Origin: Aeromonas salmonicida subsp. salmonicida
GTDB lineage: Bacteria; Pseudomonadota; Gammaproteobacteria; Enterobacterales; Aeromonadaceae
Reading direction: 5' to 3'
DNA: 64,000 nt
Assembly (NCBI RefSeq): GCF_001643305.1
Contig: NZ_LSGW01000084.1
Location: 1 to 64,000, forward strand
Shown: positions 45,369 through 55,208 of the stretch, piece by piece
Layout of the letters: the number at the start of each line of letters is the position of its first letter
How positions within the stretch are numbered: position 1 is the stretch's first letter
The notes under the pieces: generated by a model
What the model saw: only the letters and a program-made list of their open reading frames with translations
Told to the model about the DNA's origin: nothing
Databases searched by the model: none
Translations under genes and position numbers: made by a program

Positions 45369-47258
45369 TTAGAGGCGGAAGCGGCCTATCTCCTGCTCCA
45401 GCCGCTCGGTCAGCGACTTGAGCTCGGCGGCCTGAGCAGCCTCTTCGCCCGCCTGCTCGGCCAGCTCCTGAGAAACGTGGCGTATGTTCTCGGTATTGCG
45501 GCTGATCTCGCTGGTGACCGAGGTCTGCTCTTCGGCCGCCGCCGCTATCTGGGTCGCCATGTCGCTGATGGAACCTATGGCCTGGTTGATCAGTGACAGA
45601 CTTTGGTTGGCGGCTTCCGCATCCTCCACGCTGGTGCCCGCCAGCTGGCGACTGGTCTCCATGCCACCGACCGCACGGCGAGTGGTCTGCTGCAGGGTTT
45701 CGATCATCTGCTGGATCTCGTCGGTGGAGTCGTGGGTACGCTTGGACAACACCCGCACCTCGTCCGCCACCACGGCAAAGCCACGGCCCTGTTCGCCGGC
45801 CCGTGCCGCCTCGATGGCAGCGTTGAGCGCCAGCAGGTTGGTCTGCTCGGCGATGCCGCTGATGGTTGCCAGAATGCCGCTGATCTTCTGGGCATGGGCA
45901 TCCAGCTCCACAATGATCTGGCTGGCATCGGCCACCTCGTCCGCCAGCCCTGTGATGCTGCGCTGGCTCTGGCCAACCTGGGACTGGCCCGCAACGGCGA
46001 GCTTGACCGCATCCCCCGAGGTGGTGGCCGCAAACTCGGCGTTACCGGCGATCTCCTGAGTTGCAGAAGCCATCTCGGTCACCGCAGTCGCCACCATGAC
46101 GATCTCGTCCTGTTGCTGGCGCACCCGCTGGCTGCGAGCCAGGGCGCCGGCCGCCTGAGTACGGGACTGGGCCGCCAGCTCGACGGTCACATCCCGCAAG
46201 CGGCTGACGATACCGTGCAGGCGGGCCACAAACTGGTTGAAGCTCTCGGCCAGCTGGCCCACTTCATCCTTGCTGCGGGTGTTGATGTGGACTGTAAGGT
46301 CCCCCTCGCCGTGGGCGATATCGTGCAACGCCCCGGCCACCCGCCCCAGATCCTGGAACAGGTACTTGAAGGTGCTGGTCAGTACCAGGCCGAACACCAG
46401 GATCAGACCCGCACTGATGAGTGACAGCTGCAACAACAGGCTCTGCAGCGGCTCCATCAGCACATCCTCATGCATCACCATGGCCAGCAGCCAGTCGGTG
46501 TTGGGGATCGGCAACACCAGCATCTTGGTGTCGCGTCCACCGATCTGCACCGCCTGCAGGCCGCCCTGCTGACTCATGCCCACCAAGCGGTTGGCATCGA
46601 GCTCAGGCGCCAAATCCTGGCTCTTCTTGAGCGCCAGATCCTTGTTCGGGTGAGCGACGATGAGGCCGCTCTTGTCCAGCAGCATGGCGTAGCCATCCCC
46701 CTGCACCCGCATCGCCAGCACATCCTTGATGAGCTGTTCCAGCGCCAGGTTGGCACCGACCACACCGGCCAGCCGGCCCTGCTGCATCACGGGCTCGGCC
46801 AGGGTCACCACCAGCTGCTGCATGGTCACGCTGACATAAGGCTCCGTGATGATGAGCTTGCCCACCTTGACCGCATCCTGATACCAGGGTCGCGCACGCG
46901 GGTCATAGTCACCCTTGTTGAGGGAAGGATCGTTGCGGGTCATCACCCCCTCCTCCGAGCCGTAGTAGGCCAGCCCGAAGCCGCCGGAGCGCAAGGTCTG
47001 CTGCAGATGAGGCACCAGCTCGGACGTCGGGTGGTTGGCGATGACATTGACCTGGGCGGTCAGGCTCTCGCGCCTGTCCTGCATCCATTTCCCGATCCCC
47101 TCGGCGTAGGCGCTGGCATAGTTGCGCGCCTCGCTGTCGATGGCGCTCAGGGTCTGGTTTTTCAGGGTATAGAAGGCGGTCATGCCCAGCAGGCAAACCG
47201 TGATCAGGACCACGCCAAGACTGGTGGCCAACAACTTGCCGCGAAGGGAGAGATTCAT
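45369..47258 (-). CDS. Methyl-accepting chemotaxis protein with dCache-type sensor
   Basis: The 629-residue product has membrane segments near 10-30 and 275-297. Between them is a double-Cache periplasmic domain ([19 protein letters not shown] near 118-136; [17 protein letters not shown] near 193). A HAMP linker follows, then a signalling domain with the hairpin tip [20 protein letters not shown] near 470. The R and WY residues of the amino-acid dCache motif are present, but the following aspartate is not obvious, so the ligand is open. It has no chemotaxis neighbours. Its end meets blc at a shared terminator. Confidence 0.92.
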   Translation of the reverse strand: MNLSLRGKLLATSLGVVLITVCLLGMTAFYTLKNQTLSAIDSEARNYASAYAEGIGKWMQDRRESLTAQVNVIANHPTSELVPHLQQTLRSGGFGLAYYGSEEGVMTRNDPSLNKGDYDPRARPWYQDAVKVGKLIITEPYVSVTMQQLVVTLAEPVMQQGRLAGVVGANLALEQLIKDVLAMRVQGDGYAMLLDKSGLIVAHPNKDLALKKSQDLAPELDANRLVGMSQQGGLQAVQIGGRDTKMLVLPIPNTDWLLAMVMHEDVLMEPLQSLLLQLSLISAGLILVFGLVLTSTFKYLFQDLGRVAGALHDIAHGEGDLTVHINTRSKDEVGQLAESFNQFVARLHGIVSRLRDVTVELAAQSRTQAAGALARSQRVRQQQDEIVMVATAVTEMASATQEIAGNAEFAATTSGDAVKLAVAGQSQVGQSQRSITGLADEVADASQIIVELDAHAQKISGILATISGIAEQTNLLALNAAIEAARAGEQGRGFAVVADEVRVLSKRTHDSTDEIQQMIETLQQTTRRAVGGMETSRQLAGTSVEDAEAANQSLSLINQAIGSISDMATQIAAAAEEQTSVTSEISRNTENIRHVSQELAEQAGEEAAQAAELKSLTERLEQEIGRFRL

Positions 47259-47458
47259 GGGATATCCTTATGGCTGTCTCAATGGCGTCAAACAAAGCTG
47301 TACACCTTGTGTGGACTATATCGACTGAAAATCCTGTTCCATGAATACCAATCCCTTGATTTTAAATGCATCAGTAGCTATCCCACTGGCAACGCTCCTT
47401 TCCATCCGGCACTCATCCTTTCCCTCTTGATCCACTGTCGGTGCAACCCCAACCAACG

Positions 47459-47485
47459 TAAAAAGGCCGCCTTGAGAGGCGGCCC
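47459..47485 (-). terminator. Terminator of the phosphatidylserine decarboxylase-like gene
   Basis: GGCCGCC, 6-base loop, GGCGGCC with T5 on the minus strand, 28 bases beyond the stop. Confidence 0.9.
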
Positions 47486-47512
47486 GTCTTGTATCCCGTC
47501 ACACGCGCCTAC

Positions 47513-48883
47513 CTAGCGCACCCGGGCGATGGCGGTATTGAGCCGCATATTGCCGGCATCCAGGCTCGGGGTTTGACCGTAAAACTCGAACTCCAGCTTG
47601 ACCCCTGGGCGGAACACCAGACAGTGGGTCGAGCCGCCGAAGTGGAACATGCCGAGCGGATCCCCCTTCTTCACCCTGTCCCCCGCCCTCACGGTAACAT
47701 CGCAGCTCGACACCTCGGCCATGCCCACAGGCACCACGCACATCAGCCCGATTTTGGGGTTGTCTGCTTCGATGAAGATCAGCGCCCGGGTTGCCACCGA
47801 GGTAAGGAAAGGCTGCGAGTTGTTGGGCGCGCTGGGATCCGCCCCCTGCGGGTCGACAAAGCCCTCGAACTGGTTCTCCAGATAGTAGGTGCCGTTGACC
47901 ACGCGCACCTTGCGAATGGTGCCGCTCACCGGGTTGTGCCAACGGTGATAGCTGAGCGCACTGAGGAAGGCCTGATACACTGTGCCGCCATCGAAGCGGG
48001 GCGCCAGATCGTCGAAATCTAGCATGTTGTCCAGCGAATAGGGCTGTCCCTTGAGCCAGAACTGATCGCTGCGGCTCACCCCTTTCTTCACCTGCAACGG
48101 CGCCGATTCGCAGGCGTTGACGATGACGTTGTCATCCTCAGGTGCCGAAACGGGTCGCACATCAGGACGGAAGGTGCGGGTGAAAAAGTCATCCCAGCAA
48201 CTGAAGCCGTGATACTCGGCCGACGGGTCACATTGGAAAATCTGCTCAAAACTGCCAGGTGTCGGATTTGTCCCTTCCCCCAGGGCCCCGCAGGCCACCT
48301 TGACCATTTCGCTCTTGGCCGCCTTGCCGAGCCAGGGCACCACCAGAGTCTCTTTATCCAGCTTGCTGACCGGCTCATTCAACACGTAACGCGAGGCCGG
48401 GCTTTGCAGAAACAGCGCCCAGTAATCGAGGATTTTCTTGAACTGCTGATTGATCAGGGCGTTGGCAAAGAAGTGATAACCGGATTGGGTCGCCATGGGC
48501 CAGTCGAGCAGGGCATTGATGGGAAAACCGATAAGGCCGGAGGGTTCGTGCGTCGGAATATCCTGATATGCCTCGGGTGCCGTGGTCATGATGCCGTTGA
48601 GCAACCCCAGAAACTCCTCGAAGGATCGCACCTCGACCTGGCCGAGCGGGGTCAGATGCTTGTGACGCCAGGCCTCCTTGAACATGGCTTCTGCCTGGGC
48701 GTGCAACCAGGGATCGGCATTGACCAGATCCCGCAGCTCGGCGATGGGGGGCACCAGCTCACCCGGCTGGTTGGCGACATAGTGCTTCATCCGCCGGATC
48801 CAGCGCGCTATATGGGCACTGTCCCGAGGTACCCAGCCACCGGGGCGAGACTTGTTCAGTCGGGTTTCAACTGCCTCGTTCAT
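47513..48883 (-). CDS. Phosphatidylserine decarboxylase-like proenzyme with extra N-terminal domain
   Basis: The 456-residue product has an N-terminal PSDC-type domain (about 20-150) joined to a phosphatidylserine decarboxylase domain. The self-cleavage motif appears as FGGSTHCLVF near 425, with GGST in place of LGST. YHRWHNPVSGTI near 320 supplies the catalytic histidine region. Such two-domain forms differ from the housekeeping Psd and may act on free serine- or amino-acid-derived substrates. The start at 48883 follows GGAGAT. It is a single gene with its own terminator. Confidence 0.82.
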   Translation of the reverse strand: MNEAVETRLNKSRPGGWVPRDSAHIARWIRRMKHYVANQPGELVPPIAELRDLVNADPWLHAQAEAMFKEAWRHKHLTPLGQVEVRSFEEFLGLLNGIMTTAPEAYQDIPTHEPSGLIGFPINALLDWPMATQSGYHFFANALINQQFKKILDYWALFLQSPASRYVLNEPVSKLDKETLVVPWLGKAAKSEMVKVACGALGEGTNPTPGSFEQIFQCDPSAEYHGFSCWDDFFTRTFRPDVRPVSAPEDDNVIVNACESAPLQVKKGVSRSDQFWLKGQPYSLDNMLDFDDLAPRFDGGTVYQAFLSALSYHRWHNPVSGTIRKVRVVNGTYYLENQFEGFVDPQGADPSAPNNSQPFLTSVATRALIFIEADNPKIGLMCVVPVGMAEVSSCDVTVRAGDRVKKGDPLGMFHFGGSTHCLVFRPGVKLEFEFYGQTPSLDAGNMRLNTAIARVR

Positions 48884-49155
48884 GAGTCTATCTCCGCAAG
48901 TGATGTTCACGCCCACAATCCACGGCTTGAGCATTGGCTATCTGAGTGCCATCAAGGCGCAATGGCACCGCCCGTCTTGTGTAGCACAGGGAGCCATGAA
49001 GCACGATTGCCAGAAACGACAGGGCGGATTGGTGCAATAGCGACTAGCGGTCAAGGCAGGCGTTGAATGTGAAGCGAGACAACTGCCGCGAAACGGCCGC
49101 AACACAGGGAAGAGAGAGGGAACCAGGGGAACAAAACTGGGAACGCAGAAATGGG
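48884..49155. other. Intergenic region between the decarboxylase-like gene and tRNA-Trp
   Basis: I see no gene or clear repeat here. It should contain the promoter of the decarboxylase-like gene. The short reading frames in it lack ribosome sites. Confidence 0.4.
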
Positions 49156-49182
49156 AAAAGCCAGCTCAATGAGCTGGCTTTT
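49156..49182 (-). terminator. Terminator of tRNA-Trp
   Basis: AAAAGCCAGCTC, 3-base loop, GAGCTGGCTTTT begins 8 bases beyond the tRNA 3' end. Confidence 0.9.
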
Positions 49183-49189
49183 CTGAAAA

Positions 49190-49266
49190 TGGCAGGGGCG
49201 GCAGGACTCGAACCCGCAACCATCGGTTTTGGAGACCGCTGTTCTACCAATTGGAACTACGCCCCT
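49190..49266 (-). tRNA. trpT: tRNA-Trp (anticodon CCA)
   Basis: The 77-base sequence starts AGGGGCGTAGTTCCAATTGG, has anticodon loop CTCCAAA giving CCA, and ends with an encoded CCA. It stands alone, outside an rRNA operon. Confidence 0.96.
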
Positions 49267-49467
49267 GCAACAAACGAGGCGAATTATACAAAGCCGGGTT
49301 CAAAGGTAAAGGCTTTTTTCTCACTTTCGATGCGATTGCACAAATGACGAGCAACTTGCATTAATTTGCGCAGCATCACTGGGTAACTTGCTGTATTTAC
49401 AGCCTTGTCAGGGTAGGAAAGCCGCATAAATGGGGGTAGGGTGAAGATTGGTTCCGGGAGGCTGTTC

Positions 49468-50010
49468 ATGCTCAACTACCGATTGCTCCAACAACTGGCG
49501 CCGCTCAACTTCAGGGGTGAACGCAAGACGGAGTCCCTGCCCGACTATCTCGACCGGGTTGCCCCGCAGGTCCCCTTCATTCCCCACTGCGTGCTTTCTC
49601 AATGGATTTATCGTCATTGGCGCGGTTTTGAGTCCAACTGGAGCTTTATCGATCTCGCCCGTCACCAGTTCGAGTGCGAGCAGTGGCCCACTGAGCGGAT
49701 CATCGCCCAGACCGGCTCCCGTCATATGGAGGTGATCGAGCGCTGGGGCGAGATGCTGCGCCACAACCGCTACGTACGTAGATCCTGGCTCGGCGACTAC
49801 ATGCTGACGCAAGGCACCTGGTCAGAGCCCATCATAGTGCTGGCCACGACGCCGGATAGCCGTTACCCGGACGGGCAGCCGCTGCCACAACCCTATTGCC
49901 TGCTGGAAGGACATCACAGACTCGCCTATCTGCGTTCCATGGCCGAAGATCAACAGCCCCTGCAAACAGAACACAGCGTGTGGGTTTGCCGACCCGTTCA
50001 CGGCACTTAA
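49468..50010 (+). CDS. Conserved hypothetical protein with ParB-like EGHHRL motif
   Basis: The 180-residue product has no signal or membrane segment. Near residue 148 it contains PYCLLEGHHRLAYLRSM, which resembles the nucleotide-binding [DE]GHHR motif of the ParB/sulfiredoxin fold. The rest is rich in Trp and Arg (WIYRHWRGFESNWSFIDLA near 47). GGGAGG lies 8 bases before the ATG at 49468. A catalytic or kinase-like role on nucleotides is possible, but no function is known to me. It lies alone upstream of pyrBI. Confidence 0.75.
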   Translation: MLNYRLLQQLAPLNFRGERKTESLPDYLDRVAPQVPFIPHCVLSQWIYRHWRGFESNWSFIDLARHQFECEQWPTERIIAQTGSRHMEVIERWGEMLRHNRYVRRSWLGDYMLTQGTWSEPIIVLATTPDSRYPDGQPLPQPYCLLEGHHRLAYLRSMAEDQQPLQTEHSVWVCRPVHGT

Positions 50011-50048
50011 ACGTTTTCCTGTGCAAATCCTGCCTTTGAAATAAATTT

Positions 50049-50076
50049 TTGACAATTCAAAAACCGGCCCTATAAT
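50049..50076 (+). promoter_or_regulatory. Promoter of the pyrL-pyrBI operon
   Basis: TTGACA (50049-50054), a 16-base spacer and TATAAT (50071-50076) form a consensus-strength sigma70 promoter 34 bases upstream of the leader peptide start. Confidence 0.9.
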
Positions 50077-50109
50077 CTGTCCGGTTTTGAAAAAGGTCGG
50101 GACAAGACG

Positions 50110-50304
50110 ATGCAGTTTTTGATTCGGAAAACAGCCTTGCAGACGGGTGGTGCGCACCAGAGCGGCCCCGTTGTTTCCGGTTCCCGCCCCACAGATCCCC
50201 AGTTATTTTTAAAAAAGGCCCCTGTTTCAGGGGCTTTTTTTTGTGCCCGAAAAACCTTCATTGATGTCAAAGGGAATGCAGACGATGACCAATCCACTCT
50301 ATAA
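50110..50304 (+). CDS. pyrL: PyrBI leader peptide, 64 residues, overlapping the pyrB start
   Basis: The reading frame begins [14 protein letters not shown] and runs through the attenuator hairpin and past the pyrB start, ending at TAA (50302-50304), so it overlaps pyrB by 20 bases. In E. coli, translation of the leader coupled to UTP-sensitive pausing decides whether RNA polymerase passes the attenuator. Here a T-rich tract TTATTTTT lies just before the hairpin, as that model requires. The sequence itself is unlike E. coli PyrL (44 residues). The overlap could also couple leader and PyrB translation. Confidence 0.8.
   Translation: MQFLIRKTALQTGGAHQSGPVVSGSRPTDPQLFLKKAPVSGAFFCARKTFIDVKGNADDDQSTL
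50218..50242 (+). terminator. pyrBI attenuator
   Basis: GCCCCTG, loop TTT, CAGGGGC followed by eight T is a Rho-independent terminator inside the leader reading frame, 43 bases before pyrB. Confidence 0.92.
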
Positions 50305-51205
50305 GAAACATGTCATCTCCATTTCGGACCTGACCCGGCCCGACATGGAACTGGTGGTCGCAACCGCACAGCGGTTGAAGGCCGAGCCCGACACCCGCCT
50401 GTTGAAAGACAAGCTGATTGCCAGCTGCTTCTTCGAAGCGTCTACCCGTACCCGCCTCTCGTTCGAGACCGCGGTCCAGCGCCTGGGTGGCAACATCATC
50501 GGCTTCGCCGACGGCGGCAACACCAGTGCCAAGAAAGGCGAGACCCTGGCCGACTCCATCAAGATCATCGGCTCCTACTCGGATGCAGTGGTGATGCGCC
50601 ACCCGAAAGAGGGCGCCGCCCGTCTCGCCTCCGAGTTCTCCCGCGTGCCTGTCATCAACGGTGGTGACGGTTCCAACCAGCATCCGACCCAGACCCTGCT
50701 CGACCTCTTCTCCATCCATGAGACACAAGGCAAGCTCGATGGCCTCAACGTAGCCTTTGTTGGTGACCTGAAATACGGCCGCACAGTTCACTCCCTGGCC
50801 CAGGCCCTGAGCCTGTTCAACTGCCGCTTCTTCTTCATCTCCCCGGACGCGCTGGCGATGCCGGACTACATCTGCGAGGAGCTGGAAGAGAAGGGCATAC
50901 GGTTCAGCGTGCACGAGACCATGGAAGAGGTGATGCCGGAGCTCGACATCCTCTACATGACCCGGGTGCAGAAAGAGCGCTTCGACGAGACCGAATACAA
51001 GCACATGGCCGCCAAATTCGTGCTGGAGCTGGCGACCCTGGAAGGAGCCAAACCCACCATGAAGATCCTGCACCCCCTGCCCCGCGTCGACGAGATCGAT
51101 GTGGCGGTCGACAAGACGCCCTACGCCTACTACTTCCAGCAGGCGGAAAACGGGGTCTACGCGCGCCAGGCACTGCTGGCTCTGGTACTGAACGAAACCG
51201 TCTAA
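50285..51205 (+). CDS. pyrB: Aspartate carbamoyltransferase catalytic subunit
   Basis: PyrB joins carbamoyl phosphate and aspartate in pyrimidine synthesis. The 306-residue product has the carbamoyl-phosphate site [10 protein letters not shown] near 50-59, [12 protein letters not shown] near 130, and [11 protein letters not shown] near 262. It forms the class B enzyme with PyrI, encoded 17 bases downstream. AAGGGA precedes the ATG at 50285. Expression should follow UTP levels through the leader attenuator. Confidence 0.97.
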   Translation: MTNPLYKKHVISISDLTRPDMELVVATAQRLKAEPDTRLLKDKLIASCFFEASTRTRLSFETAVQRLGGNIIGFADGGNTSAKKGETLADSIKIIGSYSDAVVMRHPKEGAARLASEFSRVPVINGGDGSNQHPTQTLLDLFSIHETQGKLDGLNVAFVGDLKYGRTVHSLAQALSLFNCRFFFISPDALAMPDYICEELEEKGIRFSVHETMEEVMPELDILYMTRVQKERFDETEYKHMAAKFVLELATLEGAKPTMKILHPLPRVDEIDVAVDKTPYAYYFQQAENGVYARQALLALVLNETV

Positions 51206-51222
51206 GGGAAAAGGGGAACATC

Positions 51223-51687
51223 ATGTCCGAGAAGAATCAACTGCAAGTCGAAGCCATCCGTCACGGCTCCGTCATCGACCACGTCCCCGCCGGCCAGGGC
51301 ATCAAGATCCTCAAGCTGTTCCAGCTGATCGAGACTCAGGAGCGGATCACCGTCGGTTTCAACCTCAAATCCGGCGCGCTGGGCAAGAAGGATCTCATCA
51401 AAATAGAGAACACCCGCCTGACCGCGGAACAGGCCAACCAGCTGGCCCTGTTCGCCCCCAAGGCGACCGTCAACATCATCGAAGACTTCGCCGTGGTGAA
51501 GAAGCATCAGCTGGAACTGCCTGAGTTCATTACCGGTGTGTTCCACTGCCCCAACTCCAACTGCATCTCCCACAACGAGCCGGTCGACAGCTACTTCCGG
51601 GTGCGCGAGGTGAAGGGCGTAGTACGCATGAAGTGCAAATACTGCGAGAAGTCCTTCACCCAGGACATCGTCAGCGAACGTTACTGA
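51223..51687 (+). CDS. pyrI: Aspartate carbamoyltransferase regulatory subunit
   Basis: PyrI binds ATP, CTP and UTP and allosterically controls PyrB. The 154-residue product has the nucleotide-binding domain ([19 protein letters not shown] near 15-33) and a four-cysteine zinc site, CPNSNC near 109 and CKYCEKSF near 138. It is the last gene of the operon and is followed by a terminator. Confidence 0.97.
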   Translation: MSEKNQLQVEAIRHGSVIDHVPAGQGIKILKLFQLIETQERITVGFNLKSGALGKKDLIKIENTRLTAEQANQLALFAPKATVNIIEDFAVVKKHQLELPEFITGVFHCPNSNCISHNEPVDSYFRVREVKGVVRMKCKYCEKSFTQDIVSERY

Positions 51688-51695
51688 TATCCAAG

Positions 51696-51718
51696 TGGGC
51701 CCCAATGGGCCCATTTTT
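51696..51718 (+). terminator. Terminator of pyrBI
   Basis: TGGGCCC, loop CAAT, GGGCCCA and five T. Confidence 0.9.
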
Positions 51719-51888
51719 GACCCCTGTCACATCACAGATTCTCCGTTTAGCTATAATTTGCCATCCAATAAAGGCTAAACATCGTTGATTCCCTGCCTCA
51801 CGTCTTACCATCAGAATTTTTAGCTATAAAAAAGCATTGATGGCAGATATCGAGCGATAGCCTCCGGTCACCGTCAAAGGAAATCGCC

Positions 51889-52380
51889 GTGGTCAAAACC
51901 CTCAGTCGTCCCGTTGAACAAGAGCCCGATCTGGCCCAGCTGGATGCCTGTCGCCAGATCATCGGCCAGCACTGCTACAGCACCCAGGAAGAGATCCGCC
52001 GCGAGCTATCGATGCGCGGCTTTGCCGACATCAGCCAGTCCACCATCTCCCGTCTGTTGCGTCGTCTCGGCGTGGCCAAGGCCCAGAATGCCAACGGCAA
52101 GAAGGTCTACACACTAGTGGACGATCAGCTGGAACCCGCCGGCAGCACCCGCTCCATTCACGACATGGTGCGCGAAGTGGTGCACAACCAGCAGATGGTG
52201 CTGATCCACACCACACCGGGCGCCGCCACCGTAGTGGCACGGCTGCTGGATCGCAACGCCAATCCCGAGATCATGGGCGCCGTCGCCGGCAACGATGTTG
52301 TGCTGGTCGCCCCGCGCCATATCAGCCGTACCCGACAGGCCCACGCCGCCGTGGTGCGCACCCTGGAACAGGCCCGCTGA
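51889..52380 (+). CDS. argR: ArgR-type arginine repressor/activator beside the deiminase cluster
   Basis: The 163-residue product has an N-terminal winged helix (STQEEIRRELSMRGFADISQSTISRLLRRLGVAKA, in parts near 30-65). The C-terminal arginine-binding hexamer domain has HTTPGAATVVARLLD near 107 and MGAVAGNDVVLV near 127. It starts with GTG at 51889 after AAAGGA. Its place between pyrBI and the arc genes suggests a copy devoted to arginine catabolism, distinct from the biosynthetic ArgR usually found near mdh; this is inference. I found no clear ARG box upstream. Confidence 0.9.
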   Translation: MVKTLSRPVEQEPDLAQLDACRQIIGQHCYSTQEEIRRELSMRGFADISQSTISRLLRRLGVAKAQNANGKKVYTLVDDQLEPAGSTRSIHDMVREVVHNQQMVLIHTTPGAATVVARLLDRNANPEIMGAVAGNDVVLVAPRHISRTRQAHAAVVRTLEQAR

Positions 52381-52396
52381 CCTCCTCCCCTGAATG

Positions 52397-52424
52397 AAAA
52401 AGGCGACCCTGGGGTCGCCTTTTT
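52397..52424. terminator. Terminator of argR
   Basis: AAAAAGGCGACC, loop, GGTCGCCTTTTT; usable on both strands. Confidence 0.92.
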
Positions 52425-52524
52425 GTAGCCTGAGCTCCGCTCGTATCATCACCCGCCCCTGCCGTTTTCCCCGACACCTCCCACATTGCGCTACGGCAAA
52501 TAGCTATCCACGTTATCCAGCCAT

Positions 52525-52552
52525 AAAAAACGGGAGCCACAGGCTCCCGTTT
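52525..52552 (-). terminator. Terminator at the end of the arc cluster
   Basis: AAACGGGAGCC, loop ACA, GGCTCCCGTTT with T6 on the minus strand. Confidence 0.9.
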
Positions 52553-52572
52553 CATATTGCATGTCATCGGTG

Positions 52573-53979
52573 TCATGAGAGCACGGCGCCCAGGCTCAGG
52601 CAAACCACGATCAGCACTGTCAGGATACCGAGCAGCGGCGCCACCCACTTCAGCCAGCGCACATAAGGCACCTTGGCGATGGCCAGACCGCCCATCACCA
52701 CGGCGGAGGTCGGGGTCACCAGGTTCACCAGACCGGAGGCAGACTGATAAGCGGTCACCACCAGCTCGCGACCCACGTTGGCGAAGTCGGCCAGCGGCGC
52801 CATGATAGGCATGGTCAGCACGGCCAGACCGGAGGAGGACGGCACCAGGAAGGAGAGCACCACTTCCAGCACGAACATGACGTTGATGAACACCACTGTG
52901 GAGAGACCGGTCACTATCCCTTCTGCGCTGTGCAAAATGGTGTGAGTGATCATGCCGTTGTCCATCACCACCACGATACCGCGAGCGATGCCTATGATCA
53001 GGGCCACACCGAGCAAGTCGCGGGCACCGTCGATGAAATTGGTGGTCAACTCCTCTTCGCTCATGCGGGAGATGACACCGACTATGATGGCGGCGGCCAG
53101 GAAAACGCCGGAGATCTGCGCCATCCACCAGCCGAGCACGGCAACACCGTAAATCATCACGGCGAAGGCGGCGACGAAGATACCCAGCACTATCTTGCGA
53201 GTCAGAGTGAACTCCAGCATCTGGTCGCTCTTGTTGCCAAGGAAGTGGGCACGGTTCTCTTCCCACTTGTCAGCCACCAGGGATTTGCTGGGGTCGTTGC
53301 GCACCATCTTGGCGTAACGCATCACATAAGCCACGCACAGCAACCAGCCGGCCACCAGCATGGCGACACGCAGCCAGATGCCGTCGGTGAAGGAGATGCC
53401 CGCCGCGTTGGCGGCAATGACGGTGGCGAACGGGTTGATGGTAGAACCCAGAGTACCAATACCGGCACCCAGCAATACGGTCGCAGCGGCCACTACCGGG
53501 TCGAAGCGGGCGGCCATCATCACGGGCACCAGCAAGGTGTAGAAGGGCAGCGACTCTTCGGCCATGCCGTAGATAGTGCCCCCTGCGGCGAACAACGCCA
53601 TCAGGATCGGGATCATCCACTCTTCACGGCCACGCAGCCGATCGGTGACCCGTTCGATACCGGCATCGATGGCACCCGTCTTGGTCACAATGCCAAGAAA
53701 ACCACCGATGATCAGGATGAAGAGGGAGACGTCGATGGCGCCTGCCTCATAAGTGTCATGGTTGTAGAGACCATCGATAGGTGCCAGCAGCACGTCGACT
53801 ATCCCCTGGGGATTCCCCTCTACCAGCTTGTAGGTTCCGGCCACCGGCACTTCCTTGCCGAGGGCGTCGTTCATGATCATGTCATATTTGCCGGCTGGCA
53901 CTACCCAGCTCAGGGCGGCCACCAAGGCGATCAGCACAAACAGTATCGTGTAGGCTGACGGGAACTTGAATTTGGTCAT
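52573..53979 (-). CDS. YfcC-family membrane carrier of the arginine deiminase cluster
   Basis: The 468-residue product is an inner-membrane carrier with about 12 spans and the YfcC/DcuC-type pattern (ILIIGGFLGIVTKTGAIDAG near 84; AEESLPFYTLLVPVMMAARFD near 131; FLVPSSSGLAVLTMPIMAPL near 392). It follows arcB on the same strand with a 122-base gap that holds a terminator-like hairpin. Arginine/ornithine exchange would be the obvious duty given the neighbours, but YfcC carriers differ from ArcD, so this is inferred. AAGGA precedes the ATG at 53979. Confidence 0.85.
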   Translation of the reverse strand: MTKFKFPSAYTILFVLIALVAALSWVVPAGKYDMIMNDALGKEVPVAGTYKLVEGNPQGIVDVLLAPIDGLYNHDTYEAGAIDVSLFILIIGGFLGIVTKTGAIDAGIERVTDRLRGREEWMIPILMALFAAGGTIYGMAEESLPFYTLLVPVMMAARFDPVVAAATVLLGAGIGTLGSTINPFATVIAANAAGISFTDGIWLRVAMLVAGWLLCVAYVMRYAKMVRNDPSKSLVADKWEENRAHFLGNKSDQMLEFTLTRKIVLGIFVAAFAVMIYGVAVLGWWMAQISGVFLAAAIIVGVISRMSEEELTTNFIDGARDLLGVALIIGIARGIVVVMDNGMITHTILHSAEGIVTGLSTVVFINVMFVLEVVLSFLVPSSSGLAVLTMPIMAPLADFANVGRELVVTAYQSASGLVNLVTPTSAVVMGGLAIAKVPYVRWLKWVAPLLGILTVLIVVCLSLGAVLS

Positions 53980-54062
53980 GGTCCAGCTTCCTTCTGTGGT
54001 GTGGTATCCATGCAAGCTGCGGGTTGTAGGGTTAGAGGTATTATGCCGCCGTCACATGGTCG

Positions 54063-54086
54063 AAAAGCCGGGGGTTACCCCCCGGC
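54063..54086 (-). terminator. Hairpin between arcB and the carrier gene
   Basis: GCCGGGGG, loop, CCCCCGGC followed on the minus strand by TTTT. It may reduce carrier expression relative to arcABC. Confidence 0.8.
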
Positions 54087-54101
54087 ACCACTACTGCGAC
54101 C

Positions 54102-55106
54102 TTAGTCGCCCAGCGTAGCAACCATCACTGCCTTGATGGTGTGCATCCGGTTTTCGGCCTCGTCAAACACGATACTGTGCTCTGATTCGAACACGTCCTC
54201 GGTCACTTCCAGACCTTTCATCCCATATTTGTCAGCCACTTCCTTGCCCATGGTGGTCTCATCGTTGTGGAACGCCGGCAGGCAGTGCATAAACTTCACA
54301 TCCGGGTTCTTGGTGGCGTTGATGACGTCCATGTTGATCTGATACGGGGTCATCAGTTTCACCCTTTGATCCCAGGCTTCTTTTGCTTCACCCATGGATA
54401 CCCAGACGTCGGTGTAGAGGAAGTCGGTGCCCAGCACGCCCTCTTTCACATCTTCGGTCAGGGTGATGCAAGCGCCTGTCTCTTCGGCGATCAGGCGGCA
54501 CTTGGCAACCAGATCCTCTTCCGGCCAGAAGGCTTTCGGAGCGACCAGGCGAATATCCATACCCATCTTGGCGGCACCGACCATCAGGGAGTTGCCCATG
54601 TTGTTGCGGGCATCACCCAGGTAGGCGAACTTGATTTGATCCAGACGTTTGCCCTTGCCGTGCTCCAGCATGGTCATGAAGTCGGCCAGGATCTGGGTCG
54701 GGTGGAATTCGTTGGTCAGGCCGTTCCAGACCGGGACACCGGCATAAGCGCCCAGCTCTTCCACGATCTCTTGGCCGTAGCCACGATATTCGATGCCGTC
54801 ATACATGCGCCCCAGTACACGGGCGGTGTCCTTCATGGACTCCTTGTGACCGATTTGGGAGCCGCTTGGGCCAAGGTAGGAGACCTGAGCGCCCTGGTCA
54901 AAGGCCGCCACTTCAAACGCACAGCGGGTGCGGGTGGAAGTCTTCTCGAAGATCAGGGCGATGTTCTTGCCGGTCAGGTGTTTGCGCTCATAGCCACCGT
55001 ATTTGGCTTTTTTCAGGTCGATGGCCAGATCAATCATGTATTGGATTTCGCGCGGGGTGAAGTCCAGCAGTTTCAGGAAGTTACGGTTACGCAGATTAAA
55101 AGCCAT
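54102..55106 (-). CDS. arcB: Catabolic ornithine carbamoyltransferase
   Basis: ArcB splits citrulline with phosphate into ornithine and carbamoyl phosphate in the deiminase pathway. The 334-residue product has the carbamoyl-phosphate motif STRTRCAFE near 56-64, [12 protein letters not shown] near 134, and HCLPAFHN near 274. The sequence resembles ArgF/ArgI types; the catabolic assignment rests on its place after arcA and arcC. Confidence 0.95.
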   Translation of the reverse strand: MAFNLRNRNFLKLLDFTPREIQYMIDLAIDLKKAKYGGYERKHLTGKNIALIFEKTSTRTRCAFEVAAFDQGAQVSYLGPSGSQIGHKESMKDTARVLGRMYDGIEYRGYGQEIVEELGAYAGVPVWNGLTNEFHPTQILADFMTMLEHGKGKRLDQIKFAYLGDARNNMGNSLMVGAAKMGMDIRLVAPKAFWPEEDLVAKCRLIAEETGACITLTEDVKEGVLGTDFLYTDVWVSMGEAKEAWDQRVKLMTPYQINMDVINATKNPDVKFMHCLPAFHNDETTMGKEVADKYGMKGLEVTEDVFESEHSIVFDEAENRMHTIKAVMVATLGD

Positions 55107-55147
55107 GATGAGTTCTCTCTCTATATTTGTTCAGACCAAATAGGCAG

Positions 55148-55170
55148 TAGTGTTGGCTACGCATTCACAG
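55148..55170 (-). repeat. Possible short ghost tail of arcC
   Basis: On the minus strand CTGTGAATGCGTAGCCAA here resembles CCGTGGGTGTGTAGCCAA at the true arcC end: the last four codons plus TAG and the next bases, with four transition differences. It lies about 37 bases beyond the arcC stop. It is too short to be certain alone. Confidence 0.4.
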
Positions 55171-55208
55171 TTCAAATTTGTTCGAGTCACATTCGGGTGC
55201 ACTATTGG

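Noticed and set aside
45340..45370. 14-base direct repeat ATTGCTGGCCAGTT / ATTGCTGGCCGGTT near a chemoreceptor end
   Set aside because: Considered as another ghost tail, but it lies mostly outside the coding end and is too short to support that.
51720..51888. ARG boxes upstream of argR
   Set aside because: Some AT-rich TGAAT/ATTCA-like fragments occur, but none fits the 18-base consensus well enough to report.
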